Source: an uncultured Muribaculaceae bacterium
Lineage (GTDB): Bacteria > Bacteroidota > Bacteroidia > Bacteroidales > Muribaculaceae
Reading direction: 5' to 3'
NCBI GenBank assembly: GCA_910585285.1
Contig: CAJUDL010000004.1
Span: 1 to 64,000, forward strand
Length of the DNA stretch: 64,000 nucleotides
The stretch's first letter is position 1. The number at the start of each line of letters is the position of its first letter. A program made the position numbers and the translations under genes. Below the pieces are notes generated by a model, which saw nothing but the letters and a program-made list of their open reading frames with translations, did no database searches and was not told the DNA's origin. This document shows, in pieces, positions 26,003 to 35,472 of this stretch.

Positions 26003-27188
26003 AACCGACTGAGAGCTGGTTGGTGGTATAGTCTTCTACACCGAATGCTTTGGCTCGGTCGGAGTATTTGTAATTTCTTCCTACGTATGTTGCGAAGAAG
26101 TGAAGATTACGGTCCTTGAAAGGATAGTATTCAATACCTCCGATATAACCCCATGCTGTGCGGTAGCGACCTTTCTCAACTGTGATGTCGGGAGCTCCCG
26201 CTTGTTGTGTGGTTTTGTAGACACCTTCGTTTTCAGCCATGAATTTGGCGAAAATATTCCAAGCCGGGTGGAAGCGATAGTTGAGATGGAGCACGAAAGA
26301 CATTATGTCTGTCTTTGCAGTCTTATAACCACTGGTTGCCTGCCAGTCGCCATTCTGCACGATGCTTGAGATGATACCTTTGCGGTCAACACCCTCGCGA
26401 GTATACATCCAGTCGAAATATGCCTGAACCTTATCCGAGATGTTGAAATCATTACCGAGTGCGAAATACCACATATGTTCACCTTTGGTCTCATTCATGA
26501 ATGATGCAGACCAGCGGGTCTTGTAGACATCTGCAAAATTACCGTTCCAGTTAAGCGTATATACCATAGGAATCTTGGCTTTCTGATAGTTGCCATACAT
26601 CTCTCTTGAGCTGTCGTTATATGCGTTTAGCACCTGGAATTGCAACTGCTGTTTCGGAGTGAAGTTGTATGCGATATTCACACCGCTCATGAAGTTGCTC
26701 ATATAGTCTACCATATCGGAATACTGATAGATCTCGATAGGGTTGAGGTCAAATTCGATACCACCGTAAGATGCGCATTGCTTACCGAGGAAGAACGACC
26801 ATTTTTTCAAGTTGATGCCGATTCCGGCAATGTCGATGCTATTGAGCAGGTTGTCGCGATAACCATTGGGGCTGTCGCCCTTGTTGAGACGCTGACGATA
26901 GCGATAGCTCAGCCAATCATTGATATTTCCCTTGGCTTCGATGCGGAGCTGATTCATCTTGAATTTGGCTTCGTTGAAATCTGAGCCGGTCCAATCGAAA
27001 TTCAGAGAACCATGCATGTTGAGATAAAGGTTGAATTTATCTGTCTTTTTCTCAACTTTCGCGATTGTCTCAATCAATCCTTCCTCATTATCAGTGCGGA
27101 AATCGTTGATGCGTTCCTGCTGGGCAATTCCCGGAAGCGCGCAGAATGCAAATGCTGCGCCTGTTAACAATATGGATGCGTGTTTCAT
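25977..27188 (-). CDS. Outer-membrane porin, OprP/OprO-like
   Basis: 403 residues. Signal peptide cleaved near GIAQ (about 22), then a short linker with a helical segment (LIETIAKVEKKTDK) and a beta-barrel of about 16 strands rich in aromatic girdles, ending in F (QLSVGFIWQMPVF), the usual C-terminal signature of outer-membrane barrels. The LGKQCASYGGIEFDLNPIE region matches Porin_O_P proteins. Substrate specificity is not predictable; phosphate selectivity is only a family name. It lies downstream of the asparaginase gene beyond a terminator, so it is probably a separate transcript. Confidence 0.8.
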   Translation of the reverse strand: MKHASILLTGAAFAFCALPGIAQQERINDFRTDNEEGLIETIAKVEKKTDKFNLYLNMHGSLNFDWTGSDFNEAKFKMNQLRIEAKGNINDWLSYRYRQRLNKGDSPNGYRDNLLNSIDIAGIGINLKKWSFFLGKQCASYGGIEFDLNPIEIYQYSDMVDYMSNFMSGVNIAYNFTPKQQLQFQVLNAYNDSSREMYGNYQKAKIPMVYTLNWNGNFADVYKTRWSASFMNETKGEHMWYFALGNDFNISDKVQAYFDWMYTREGVDRKGIISSIVQNGDWQATSGYKTAKTDIMSFVLHLNYRFHPAWNIFAKFMAENEGVYKTTQQAGAPDITVEKGRYRTAWGYIGGIEYYPFKDRNLHFFATYVGRNYKYSDRAKAFGVEDYTTNQLSVGFIWQMPVF

Positions 27189-27218
27189 TATATTTCAGAT
27201 TTAAGTTATTGAAAATGT

Positions 27219-27253
27219 CCGCAGGGTTTCCAAGGTCATTGTGAACCCTGCGG
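27219..27253 (-). terminator. Terminator after the asparaginase gene
   Basis: CCGCAGGGTT (27219-27228) and AACCCTGCGG (27244-27253) form a perfect 10-bp stem with a 15-nt loop. On the minus strand it follows the asparaginase stop by 40 nt and is trailed by ACATTTTC, a short T-run. Confidence 0.7.
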
Positions 27254-27293
27254 ATAACTATTCATGCATTAATATTCTCCAATACTTTTCGAA

Positions 27294-28355
27294 TTAATAT
27301 TCTTCGAAATATTTCTGGATCTGCTGCCAGTCGTTGGTGCGTGTAAGGGCAAGCATCAGAAGCACGCGTGCTTTCTGGGGATTGAGTTCCCATGATGCCA
27401 CAAACTGATATTTTTCATCGTCAACCTCATCGTAAAGAGTTGTCGGACCGGTAGGAACGCGGCTTGAACGAACCACAATGATGCCGAGTTTACGGGCTTC
27501 CAGAAGTTTTGGGAAAACATTCTTATGGTAGTTGCCATTGCCGAGACCAGCATGAACCACTCCCTGATACCCGTTGGTGAGGAATGGGTTCATAACATCT
27601 GCATCAACATTGGAGTAGGAGTAAACGATACCGACTTTGGGAAGGCTTGTAAGATTGGTGACATCAAACACGGATTGAGTTGTATGTTTGGCAAGAGTTT
27701 TCATGTTCCAGTAAGGTTTGCTGTTGTAGACATACCCGAGAGGACCGGAATCGGGAGCCTGGAAAGTCTGAACGCTAACGGTGTTCATCTTCTGGGTGCC
27801 GTGTGCACCAAGGATAAGACCGTTCATTACAATCATTACTCCGCGATCTTTTGAGGTAGGATCAGCTGCCACTACAACAGAGTTGTAAAGGTTGAGAGGA
27901 CCGTCGGCACTCATTGCCGTTGAGGGGCGCATGGCTCCGGTGAGCACTACCGGTTTGTCGCTCTTGACGGTAAGATTCAGGAAATATGCTGTTTCCTCCA
28001 TAGTGTCGGTTCCGTGAGTGATCACGATGCCGTCTACATTATCCTGGGCGAGCAGTTCATTGATTCGTTTGGCAAGAGTTAGCCATACCTGATCGTTCAT
28101 ATCCTGTGAACCGATATTCACTATCTGTTCACCTGTTACGTTTGCTACATCTTTCATCTGTGGAACCGCATCAATCAGCGACTGGATTGCAACCTGACCG
28201 GCTGTATAACCGGAAGCTGTTGCTGATTTACCTGTCCCGGCGATTGTTCCGCCAGTGGCGAGAATATAGACATTCGGTTTCTGCTGAGCAAATGCCGTAG
28301 CCACAGATGTCAGCAACATGACTGCCAAAAGGCCGAAATTTTTCAACTTCTTCAT
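27294..28355 (-). CDS. ansB: Type II L-asparaginase
   Basis: 353 residues with a signal peptide (to about 23, ATAFA), so it acts in the periplasm. The two threonine motifs are intact: ATGGTIAGT near residue 33 and VITHGTDTMEETA near residue 110; the MRPSTAMSADGPLNLYN segment completes the active site. It hydrolyses asparagine to aspartate and ammonia. It sits 84 nt downstream of the DcuB-type gene on the same strand. The aspartate made here would feed the aspartate carriers and lyases encoded next door. Confidence 0.95.
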   Translation of the reverse strand: MKKLKNFGLLAVMLLTSVATAFAQQKPNVYILATGGTIAGTGKSATASGYTAGQVAIQSLIDAVPQMKDVANVTGEQIVNIGSQDMNDQVWLTLAKRINELLAQDNVDGIVITHGTDTMEETAYFLNLTVKSDKPVVLTGAMRPSTAMSADGPLNLYNSVVVAADPTSKDRGVMIVMNGLILGAHGTQKMNTVSVQTFQAPDSGPLGYVYNSKPYWNMKTLAKHTTQSVFDVTNLTSLPKVGIVYSYSNVDADVMNPFLTNGYQGVVHAGLGNGNYHKNVFPKLLEARKLGIIVVRSSRVPTGPTTLYDEVDDEKYQFVASWELNPQKARVLLMLALTRTNDWQQIQKYFEEY

Positions 28356-28410
28356 AAGTGTAATATTTATGGTTATTAATAATTTCTTTTACTTTATTAT
28401 ATGTATATTT

Positions 28411-28438
28411 CTAAAGCCTAAAGCCTAAAACCTAAAGC
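28411..28438. repeat. CTAAAGC heptamer tandem repeat
   Basis: Four 7-bp units (CTAAAGC, one CTAAAAC) lie directly after the end of the DcuB-type gene on the minus strand. Confidence 0.7.
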
Positions 28439-28439
28439 C

Positions 28440-29741
28440 TCAATACACCTGTATCAGCAACAACCCTGTCGACACTGCCGCGATTGTCGCAACCAACCCC
28501 GGCATCATGAATGAGTGATTGAGGATATATTTGCCGATGCGCGTTGTTCCTGTGCGGTCGAAGTTTATTGCCGCCACGATTGTCGGATAATTTGGAATAA
28601 AGAAATATCCGTTGACTGCGGGGAAGAGGGCTATGAGCATCCAGGGATTCATTCCGAGTGCGATGCCGAGGGGCATGATTGCCCTGACTGTGGCAGCCTG
28701 GCTGTAAAGCAGAATAGACATAACGAAGAGTGCTATTCCGAATAGCCAGGGCCATTGAGTAACGAAACCTTTCACTCCCTCTGTGATTACGGTGATGTTT
28801 CCATTGATGAATGTGTCACCCATCCATGCGATACCGAAGATGGCTATCACTGCCTGCATACCGGCGATAAACACACTTCCCTGGGTGGGAGATATTCCAT
28901 TAATGCGACAAGTAAGAAGGATTATCGCACAAGTGGAGAGCATCAGTATCTCGATAATTGCTGGCATATCTACCGGGGTGCCGTTGAACGATGGACGCAT
29001 TGCGGGAATAGATCCGAAGAGGACAATGAGAAGGGTGGCAAGAAGGAAAAGACAAACTGAAAGCTTTGCTTTCCAAGGATTTTTTATCTCATTGAACTTT
29101 AGACTGTTTTCTTTGATCATTCCTTGCTCGACACGGCGGAGATATTCCGGATCTTCCATAAGTTCCTTGCCCACACGTTTTGAGAGGAAAGCTCCAATCA
29201 ATACACCTACGAGCGTGGCTGGAATTGTCACTTTCAATATATCGAAAAGCGTTATGTCAAATCCTGTGAGAAGTCCCAACAACGCTACTGTTGCAGCAGA
29301 GATAGGACTGGCGGTGATTGCCTGTTGTGAAGCAATAACGGCAATTCCTAATGGTCTTTCGGGTCGGATCTTGGTTTCGCGAGCAACCTCTGCAATGACT
29401 GGCAAAACTGAATAAGCCACATGCCCCGTTCCTGCAACAAATGAAAACAGATAAGTAACCAGCGGGCTGATGATGGTGACCTGAGACGGATTCTTTCTCA
29501 GGAGTTTTTCTGCCAGTTTCACAAGGTAGTCAAGACCGCCGGCTGCCTGCATGGCAGCTGCTGCCGAGATCACGGCGGCGATCATCAACATAACATCAAT
29601 GGGGGGAGAGGTTGGCTGCAGACCGAAGACGAATACCAAAATCGCCATTCCAACACCGCCCATGACGCCGAGACCTATGCCTCCGAGGCGCGCACCGACG
29701 ATTATCGCTGCCAATACGAAAAGTAACTGTAATGTTAGCAT
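28440..29741 (-). CDS. dcuB: Anaerobic C4-dicarboxylate antiporter, DcuA/DcuB type
   Basis: 433 residues with about 10-12 helices. Family segments include FVAGTGHVAYSVLPVIAEVA, RPLGIAVIASQQAITASPISAATVALL and GYFFIPNYPTIVAAINFDRTGTTRIGK. These carriers exchange fumarate, malate or aspartate for succinate in anaerobes. Together with aspartase and asparaginase in the same cluster it would support fumarate respiration on aspartate. DcuA and DcuB cannot be told apart reliably by eye. It is upstream of ansB on the same strand and may share its transcript. Confidence 0.92.
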   Translation of the reverse strand: MLTLQLLFVLAAIIVGARLGGIGLGVMGGVGMAILVFVFGLQPTSPPIDVMLMIAAVISAAAAMQAAGGLDYLVKLAEKLLRKNPSQVTIISPLVTYLFSFVAGTGHVAYSVLPVIAEVARETKIRPERPLGIAVIASQQAITASPISAATVALLGLLTGFDITLFDILKVTIPATLVGVLIGAFLSKRVGKELMEDPEYLRRVEQGMIKENSLKFNEIKNPWKAKLSVCLFLLATLLIVLFGSIPAMRPSFNGTPVDMPAIIEILMLSTCAIILLTCRINGISPTQGSVFIAGMQAVIAIFGIAWMGDTFINGNITVITEGVKGFVTQWPWLFGIALFVMSILLYSQAATVRAIMPLGIALGMNPWMLIALFPAVNGYFFIPNYPTIVAAINFDRTGTTRIGKYILNHSFMMPGLVATIAAVSTGLLLIQVY

Positions 29742-30069
29742 AAGCTGAATTATGTTTTCATGATAAAATCTAAAGAATAGGGAACGCTGTTCGCTTCAGT
29801 TGCAATGTTGGATGTGTCATTGCTTAGTTGGAGTAGAGCGATGTATTCATTTATTTAAACTGAAAATAACGTAAAAGGTTTTAAGTGATTTTAATGTTTG
29901 ATAACATTTTTAATAAGCATAAGGAATTTTTGCAGAATTTAAACATCCAGTAAAACCATTGGCTTTATCCTATTGTTTAGAAATTATAATTTATCCCCGG
30001 CATCTCTCCATTTATCGGCGTTGTTGAAACGTTCTGAAAACACTTTGAAAAACACAAAAAACATCAGAT
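29742..30069. other. Divergent spacer between dcuB and aspT
   Basis: 328 bp, AT-rich, with no gene. It must hold promoters for both directions. A partial plus-strand match (TTTG at 29897-29900, AATTTTTG at 29925-29932) has a 24-bp spacing that is too long for confidence. Confidence 0.4.
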
Positions 30070-31773
30070 ATGAATTGGTTTATACAAACTATGAGAGACA
30101 ATCCCTCCATTGCGATATTCCTTACATTGGGAATCGGCTTTCTGGTGGGAAAATTAAAGTATAAGACATTCTCTCTTGGCACGGTTACTTCTGTGCTTCT
30201 TGTCGGTGTCCTTGTCGGTCAGCTTGACATTCCTATTTCAGGACCGGTGAAATCAGTATTTTTCCTTTTGTTTCTGTTTGCAATCGGTTATAGTGTCGGA
30301 CCTGAATTCTTTCGAGCGTTGAAAGGGTCAGGCATAAAGCAGGTGCTTTTTGCAGTGGTGATGTGTGTACTGTGTTTCGTTGTCACATGGGGTGTCGCTC
30401 TTCTTTTCCACTATAATGTTGGAGAGGCATTAGGTCTCTTTGCCGGTGCGCAGACGATTTCGGCTGTTATCGGAGTGGGGCAGGATGCCATCAGCAACAT
30501 GAGCGCGTCGGCGGCAGATAAAACGGCGTGGAGCGATATAATACCCGTATGTTATGCCGTGACGTACATATTCGGCACAATCGGTTCTGCCTGGATTCTG
30601 GGATCACTGGGACCGGCGATGTTAGGTGGCGTCAAGAAGGTGCGTAAAGAGACAGCCGATCTTGAGGCATCGATGAATAGCAGCGATCTCAATGACGATC
30701 CTGCTTATATTAATGCCTTGCGTCCGGTTGTTTATCGTGCCTATAAGGTTGATGGAGATTTTTTTACATCCTCCCATACCGTGGCTGAAATAGAGAAACA
30801 TATCACAGATCTTGGCAGACGTGCATTTGTGGAGCGTCTCAGGATCGGAGACAAGATAATAGATGATCCCACACCGGATGTGGTCGTGAATAAAGGTGAC
30901 GAAGTCGTGCTAAGCGGACGCCGTGAAACTCTCGTGCTTGATGAGAGTTGGCTTGGTGAAGAAGTTTCAGATGCTCAGTTGCTTACATTCCCGATAGAGA
31001 AAGTGCCGGTAATGGTTGCCAAGAAAACTCTTGATGGTAAGACAATTGATGATTTGCGTCGTATGCCTGAAATGAACGGAGTTCTCATATCTTCCCTCGT
31101 TTCTTCGAATGGCGCTGCGTTACCGGTTTTCGCTAAGACAGAATTGCACCGTGGTTATGTTCTTACTATTCAAGGAATGCCCAATGAGGTGAAAAGAGCA
31201 GCTTCGGTGATCGGTTATGTTGACAGACCTACTACCCAGACTGATATGGTATTTGTTGGTCTCGGGATTTTTATCGGAACTTTGATTGGCGCCATAACTA
31301 TTCACCTTGGTGGAATCCCGGTAAGTCTTTCAACAAGTGGAGGTGCTTTAATCGCAGGTCTTGTGCTCGGTTGGCTTCGCTCTAAGCATCCTACATTCGG
31401 ACGCATTCCGAGTTCCTCTCTCTGGATTCTCAATAACCTTGGCTTGAACATGTTTATCGCGGTGATAGGTATTCAGTCCGGTCCGACGTTTGTGCAGGGA
31501 ATTCAACAGGTTGGGTGGATGCTGTTTGTTGCCGGTATAATTGCCACGACAGTGCCTTTGCTTTTAGGAATATGGATAGGTGATAAATGGTTTAAATTCC
31601 CGGCGGCAATCAATTTAGGGTGTAATGCCGGAGCCCGAGTCACAACAGCGTCATTGGGAGCCATACAGGATTCTCTTGGCTCAACATTGCCGGCAATGGG
31701 CTATACGGTGACTTATGCAATCGGCAATACGTTGTTGATTCTGATGGGGGTAATAATGGGGCTTATAATGTAA
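30070..31773 (+). CDS. aspT: Aspartate:alanine antiporter, AspT/YidE family
   Basis: 567 residues. Two membrane halves (about 10-190 and 385-567) each carry the AAE/Asp-Al_Ex repeat; between them lie two TrkA_C-like domains (about 215-300 and 305-380). Family segments include FAGAQTISAVIGVGQDAI and SGGALIAGLVLGWLRSKHPTFGRIP. AspT takes up aspartate and releases alanine; with the cytoplasmic decarboxylase this builds a proton-motive force. The aspartate decarboxylase gene follows 22 nt later, so the pair is an operon and supports the substrate call. Confidence 0.92.
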   Translation: MNWFIQTMRDNPSIAIFLTLGIGFLVGKLKYKTFSLGTVTSVLLVGVLVGQLDIPISGPVKSVFFLLFLFAIGYSVGPEFFRALKGSGIKQVLFAVVMCVLCFVVTWGVALLFHYNVGEALGLFAGAQTISAVIGVGQDAISNMSASAADKTAWSDIIPVCYAVTYIFGTIGSAWILGSLGPAMLGGVKKVRKETADLEASMNSSDLNDDPAYINALRPVVYRAYKVDGDFFTSSHTVAEIEKHITDLGRRAFVERLRIGDKIIDDPTPDVVVNKGDEVVLSGRRETLVLDESWLGEEVSDAQLLTFPIEKVPVMVAKKTLDGKTIDDLRRMPEMNGVLISSLVSSNGAALPVFAKTELHRGYVLTIQGMPNEVKRAASVIGYVDRPTTQTDMVFVGLGIFIGTLIGAITIHLGGIPVSLSTSGGALIAGLVLGWLRSKHPTFGRIPSSSLWILNNLGLNMFIAVIGIQSGPTFVQGIQQVGWMLFVAGIIATTVPLLLGIWIGDKWFKFPAAINLGCNAGARVTTASLGAIQDSLGSTLPAMGYTVTYAIGNTLLILMGVIMGLIM

Positions 31774-31795
31774 TAAATATTGATAATTTGATATT

Positions 31796-33430
31796 ATGAA
31801 AACAGAAAAAGAAATCAGAGATTATGAGAAAGCTCTTGAGAGTATGAGCCCGTTCGAGATCAAAAATACTCTTATAGAGATGGCTCAGAAAGAGGCTAAG
31901 GCTTCTACCAATACATATCTGAATGCCGGCCGCGGAAATCCGAACTGGATTGCTACTGCTCCGCGAGAGGCGTTCTTCCTGCTCGGTCAATGGGCACTGG
32001 AGACTTGCCGCAACGAGATGTATTTCAAACCCGGAGTGGCAGGTATGCCACCCTGCAAGTGTATTGGCGACAGCTTAAAACTGTTTCTCAAAGATAATTC
32101 AGCGAGACATGGCGCACATCTCCTTCTGAATGCAGTGGAATATGCGGATAAAACGCTTGGCATATCCGCCGATGATCTTGCGTATGAATGGGCGGATGGA
32201 ATTATAGGTGATCATTATCCAACACCAGTGCGTATGCTTGAAAACTCAGAGAAGATAGTGAAGGCTTATCTTGCGCAGGAAATGGGTGACAAGGCACCAG
32301 ATTTCGGTAAGGAGTATGATCTGTTTGCAACAGAGGGTGGCACCGCCGCTATGTGCTATATCTTCGATTCCTTACAGGCTAACCATCTCCTGAACAAGGG
32401 GGATTCCATAGCACTTATGACTCCTATCTTCACTCCTTATATAGAAATCCCCCAACTTGACAGATATAGTTTTTATGTGATGAACATATATGCTGACTCT
32501 GTTGATAAGGATGGTTATCACACATGGCAGTATCCAAAGGCTGAAATGGATAAGCTTCGAGACCCAAGAATGAAACTTGTGTTTCTCGTGAATCCTTCGA
32601 ATCCGCCAAGTTATCGTCTAAGTCAGGAGTGTATGGACTATCTTGTGGATATTGTGAAGAATGACAATCCAAATCTGATGATCGTCACGGATGATGTTTA
32701 TGGCACATTTGCAAAGGATTTCAAGAGCCTGATGTATATTCTTCCGCAAAACACTCTTTGTGTTTATTCATTCTCCAAATATTTCGGTGCAACAGGTTGG
32801 CGTCTTGCTGTGATTGCCGCTGCAAAGGAGAATATATTCGATAAATTGATCGCTGCGGAATCTAAAGAAGATCTCGATGACCTCAATAAACGTTACGGAT
32901 CGTTGTCGCTTCATCCAGATAAGATTAAGTTTATTGATAGAATGGTTGCCGACAGCCGGTCTGTTGCTTTGAACCATACCGCTGGTCTCTCTACTCCTCA
33001 GCAGATTCAGATGTCTCTTTTCGCCGTGATGTGTCTGCTCGATACAAAGGATGTATATAAGCAGAGGATGCAGTGTATGATAGAGGACCGTCTGGAGGCT
33101 TTATGGAAAGGTACCGGTTTCAAACTTGTTGAAGATCCCCTTAGGGTCGGATATTATAGTGAGATCGATATAATGCTCTGGGGACGCAAGATCTACGGTG
33201 ATGATTTCTGCACTTGGCTTCAGGCAAATTTCGAGCCTCTTGATATAGTATTGCGTCTTGCGAAATGCACATCAGTTGTGCTTCTGAACGGCAGTGGCTT
33301 CGATGGTCCGAGTTGGTCGGTGCGTGCATCGCTCGCTAATCTTGATGAAAGCGCATACTTGAAGATTGGTTCATCTCTGCGTTCAATCCTTGATGGATAT
33401 TATGAAGAATATAAAGCGGCAAAGAAATGA
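31796..33430 (+). CDS. aspD: Bifunctional aspartate transaminase/aspartate 4-decarboxylase
   Basis: 544 residues, the length of AspD and longer than ordinary aminotransferases. Fold-type I PLP enzyme: the PLP lysine is K328 in YSFSKYFGATGWR, with VNPSNPPS and VTDDVYG upstream. The N-terminal GRGNPNWIATAPREAFFLLG is specific to the decarboxylase group. It converts aspartate to alanine and CO2, consuming a proton. With AspT next to it the pair forms a decarboxylative proton-motive-force cycle. Followed by two hairpins. Confidence 0.95.
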   Translation: MKTEKEIRDYEKALESMSPFEIKNTLIEMAQKEAKASTNTYLNAGRGNPNWIATAPREAFFLLGQWALETCRNEMYFKPGVAGMPPCKCIGDSLKLFLKDNSARHGAHLLLNAVEYADKTLGISADDLAYEWADGIIGDHYPTPVRMLENSEKIVKAYLAQEMGDKAPDFGKEYDLFATEGGTAAMCYIFDSLQANHLLNKGDSIALMTPIFTPYIEIPQLDRYSFYVMNIYADSVDKDGYHTWQYPKAEMDKLRDPRMKLVFLVNPSNPPSYRLSQECMDYLVDIVKNDNPNLMIVTDDVYGTFAKDFKSLMYILPQNTLCVYSFSKYFGATGWRLAVIAAAKENIFDKLIAAESKEDLDDLNKRYGSLSLHPDKIKFIDRMVADSRSVALNHTAGLSTPQQIQMSLFAVMCLLDTKDVYKQRMQCMIEDRLEALWKGTGFKLVEDPLRVGYYSEIDIMLWGRKIYGDDFCTWLQANFEPLDIVLRLAKCTSVVLLNGSGFDGPSWSVRASLANLDESAYLKIGSSLRSILDGYYEEYKAAKK

Positions 33431-33482
33431 TGAAACGCTGCCGAAAAACATTGTTTTTCGATGAATATACGCTATGTTGATT

Positions 33483-33531
33483 GAAATCTCCCTACTTTTT
33501 TGATAAATATTCATAAGAGGAGGGAGATTTC
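33483..33531 (+). terminator. Hairpin terminator candidate after aspD
   Basis: GAAATCTCCCT (33483-33493) pairs perfectly over 11 bp with AGGGAGATTTC (33521-33531), with a 27-nt loop, followed by TTTGTT. A smaller hairpin, CGAAAAAC/GTTTTTCG, lies just upstream near 33442-33461. Confidence 0.6.
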
Positions 33532-33543
33532 TTTGTTAAAACG

Positions 33544-33574
33544 TTTCTATATTAGAAATAATTAATTACATTTG
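33544..33574 (+). promoter_or_regulatory. Promoter of aspA
   Basis: TTTC at 33544-33547 and TACATTTG at 33567-33574, 19 bp apart, fit the Bacteroidota consensus with one mismatch in the upstream box. The start codon at 33617 leaves a leader of about 35 nt. Confidence 0.6.
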
Positions 33575-33616
33575 TGGATTAATAGTACCTTAAATAACCA
33601 TAAAAGCATAATTAAA

Positions 33617-35056
33617 ATGGAAAGCATATCAAAGAAGGGCTTTCGCGAGGAGTCAGACCTCCTTGGTGCTCGCGAAGTTCCCGAGTCAGTTCTTTACGGA
33701 GTTCAGACTCTGAGAGGTATCGAAAATTTTGAAATCAGCAAGTTCCATCTGATGGATTATCCTTTGTTTATCAAAGGACTCGCTATTACGAAATGGGGCG
33801 CAGTTGTCGCTAATCATGAACTTGGGCTAATAAGCGATGCTCAGTATGATGCTATAGTGCAGGTATGCAAGGAATTGATCGATGGTAAGCATCACGAGCA
33901 ATTTCCGGTTGATATGATTCAGGGAGGTGCCGGAACAACCACCAATATGAATATCAACGAGGTCATCGCTAATCGTGCCCTTGAGATCTTAGGACATCAG
34001 AGAGGTGAATACCAGTATTGTTCGCCTAATGATATCGTGAATTGCGCGCAGTCTACCAACGACGCTTATCCTACGGCAATCCATCTCGGAATGTATTTCA
34101 CTCACCTCAAGTTTGTGAAACATTACAAAGTGCTCATTGAATCCCTGAGGAAGAAGAGCGAGGAGTTCAAGCATATCGTCAAGATCGGTCGTACGCAGTG
34201 GGAAGATGCCGTTCCTATGACCTTGGGTCAGACTTTTAGCGGATTCGCATCTATTCTTGAAGACGAAATCCAGCATCTTGACGAGGCTGCAGCTGATTTC
34301 CTTACTGTCAACATGGGAGCAACAGCAATCGGTACCGGCATTACAGCAGAACCGGGTTATGCAGAAAAATGTGTTGCCGCCCTTTCCAAGATAACCGGTT
34401 GGGATATCAAGCTCGCCAAGGATCTTGTAGGTGCGACATCCGACACATCCTGTCTTGTTGGCTATGCTGCCGCTCTTAAGCGCGTTGCAGTGAAGGTGAA
34501 CAAGATCTGCAATGACCTTCGTATCCTTGCCAGCGGTCCGCGTTGCGGTTTCGGTGAGATCAATCTGCCGCCAATGCAGCCGGGTTCTTCCATTATGCCG
34601 GGTAAGGTTAATCCTGTGATTCCGGAGGTCATGAACCAGATCTGCTATAAGGTTATGGGTAATGAGGTTTGCGTAACTATGGCGGGAGATGCTGCCCAGA
34701 TGGAGCTGAATGCCATGGAACCCGTGATGGCACAATGCGATTTTGAATCGGTTGACTTGATGATCAATGGTTTCGAGACATTGCGTATCCGTTGCATCGA
34801 AGGCATTACAGCCAATGAAGAACATTGCCGCACCCAGACACGCAACAGTATCAGTATCGTCACGGCATTGAATCCTGTGATAGGATATAAGAATTCAACA
34901 AAGATAGCCAAAGAGGCTTTGGCAACAGGCAAGAGTGTTTACGATCTCGTGCTTGAACACGATATCCTCGACAAGAAGGATCTTGACACGATTCTCGCTC
35001 CCGAGAACATGATCAAGCCTGTGAAACTCGACATCAAACCCAAGCGTCATCTCTAA
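33617..35056 (+). CDS. aspA: Aspartate ammonia-lyase (aspartase)
   Basis: 479 residues from the ATG at 33617; the frame is open 45 nt further to a TTG, but that codon overlaps the promoter -7 box. Fumarase/aspartase superfamily: the signature GSSIMPGKVNP holds the catalytic serine loop, and TNMNINEVIANRA and GRTQWEDAVPMTLGQ are conserved. It converts aspartate to fumarate and ammonia. With asparaginase and DcuB it completes a route from asparagine to fumarate, which in Bacteroidota feeds fumarate reductase. It has its own promoter and terminator. Confidence 0.96.
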   Translation: MESISKKGFREESDLLGAREVPESVLYGVQTLRGIENFEISKFHLMDYPLFIKGLAITKWGAVVANHELGLISDAQYDAIVQVCKELIDGKHHEQFPVDMIQGGAGTTTNMNINEVIANRALEILGHQRGEYQYCSPNDIVNCAQSTNDAYPTAIHLGMYFTHLKFVKHYKVLIESLRKKSEEFKHIVKIGRTQWEDAVPMTLGQTFSGFASILEDEIQHLDEAAADFLTVNMGATAIGTGITAEPGYAEKCVAALSKITGWDIKLAKDLVGATSDTSCLVGYAAALKRVAVKVNKICNDLRILASGPRCGFGEINLPPMQPGSSIMPGKVNPVIPEVMNQICYKVMGNEVCVTMAGDAAQMELNAMEPVMAQCDFESVDLMINGFETLRIRCIEGITANEEHCRTQTRNSISIVTALNPVIGYKNSTKIAKEALATGKSVYDLVLEHDILDKKDLDTILAPENMIKPVKLDIKPKRHL

Positions 35057-35078
35057 TCCAACCACTAACTGAAAGACG

Positions 35079-35115
35079 ACAGGCGAGAAACCATCCGGTT
35101 TCCCGCCTGTTTTTC
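35079..35115 (+). terminator. Rho-independent terminator after aspA
   Basis: A 14-bp stem with one mismatch (35079-35092 with 35097-35110, base ACAGGCG/CGCCTGT), a 4-nt loop ATCC and a T-run, 22 nt after the stop codon. Confidence 0.9.
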
Positions 35116-35171
35116 TTTATAAGCACTTCCGGATGGTGATTGATAAAGATTGATAAAGATATGAATAAATT

Positions 35172-35202
35172 TTTGGTGTTAGAGAAAAATGTATTAACTT
35201 TG
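35172..35202 (+). promoter_or_regulatory. Promoter of the cobalamin operon
   Basis: TTTG at 35172-35175 and TAACTTTG at 35195-35202, 19 bp apart, are a full consensus match. It lies just upstream of the cobalamin riboswitch. Confidence 0.75.
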
Positions 35203-35212
35203 CGGGCGAAAG

Positions 35213-35397
35213 CGGTTGGCGGAATGCCATCAAAAGGGAACCGGGTGCGAATCCCGGACAGTCCCGCTGCGGTGAGTCTCTATGAAGACTTCGGCAAAAA
35301 TCTCTGAGAGCCTGCAAGTTTATCACGCAATGCTCTGCCACTGATCTCCGGATTGGGAAGGCGTGCCGATAGTTGAGACGAGTCCGAAGACCTGCCG
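35213..35397 (+). ncRNA. Cobalamin riboswitch
   Basis: The core matches the cobalamin class: AAAAGGGAACCGGGTGCGAA, then CAGTCCCGCTGCGGTGAG, a variable arm, TGCCACTG with GGGAAGGCG, and the B12-box end GAAGACCTGCCG (to 35397). It would repress expression of the downstream corrinoid uptake and synthesis genes when cobalamin is plentiful. The first gene follows 75 nt later, so control is probably at ribosome access or by an early terminator I cannot see clearly. Confidence 0.95.
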
Positions 35398-35472
35398 TTT
35401 TGAAGAGCCGGAGCAGCTTTGCTGTCTAAGTCTCTTTATATGTTAACCACTCTTTCGAGGAAAAGAGAACAT

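Noticed and set aside
33989..34825. 278-codon minus-strand frame
   Set aside because: Antisense to aspA; an open shadow of a highly expressed gene with biased codons.
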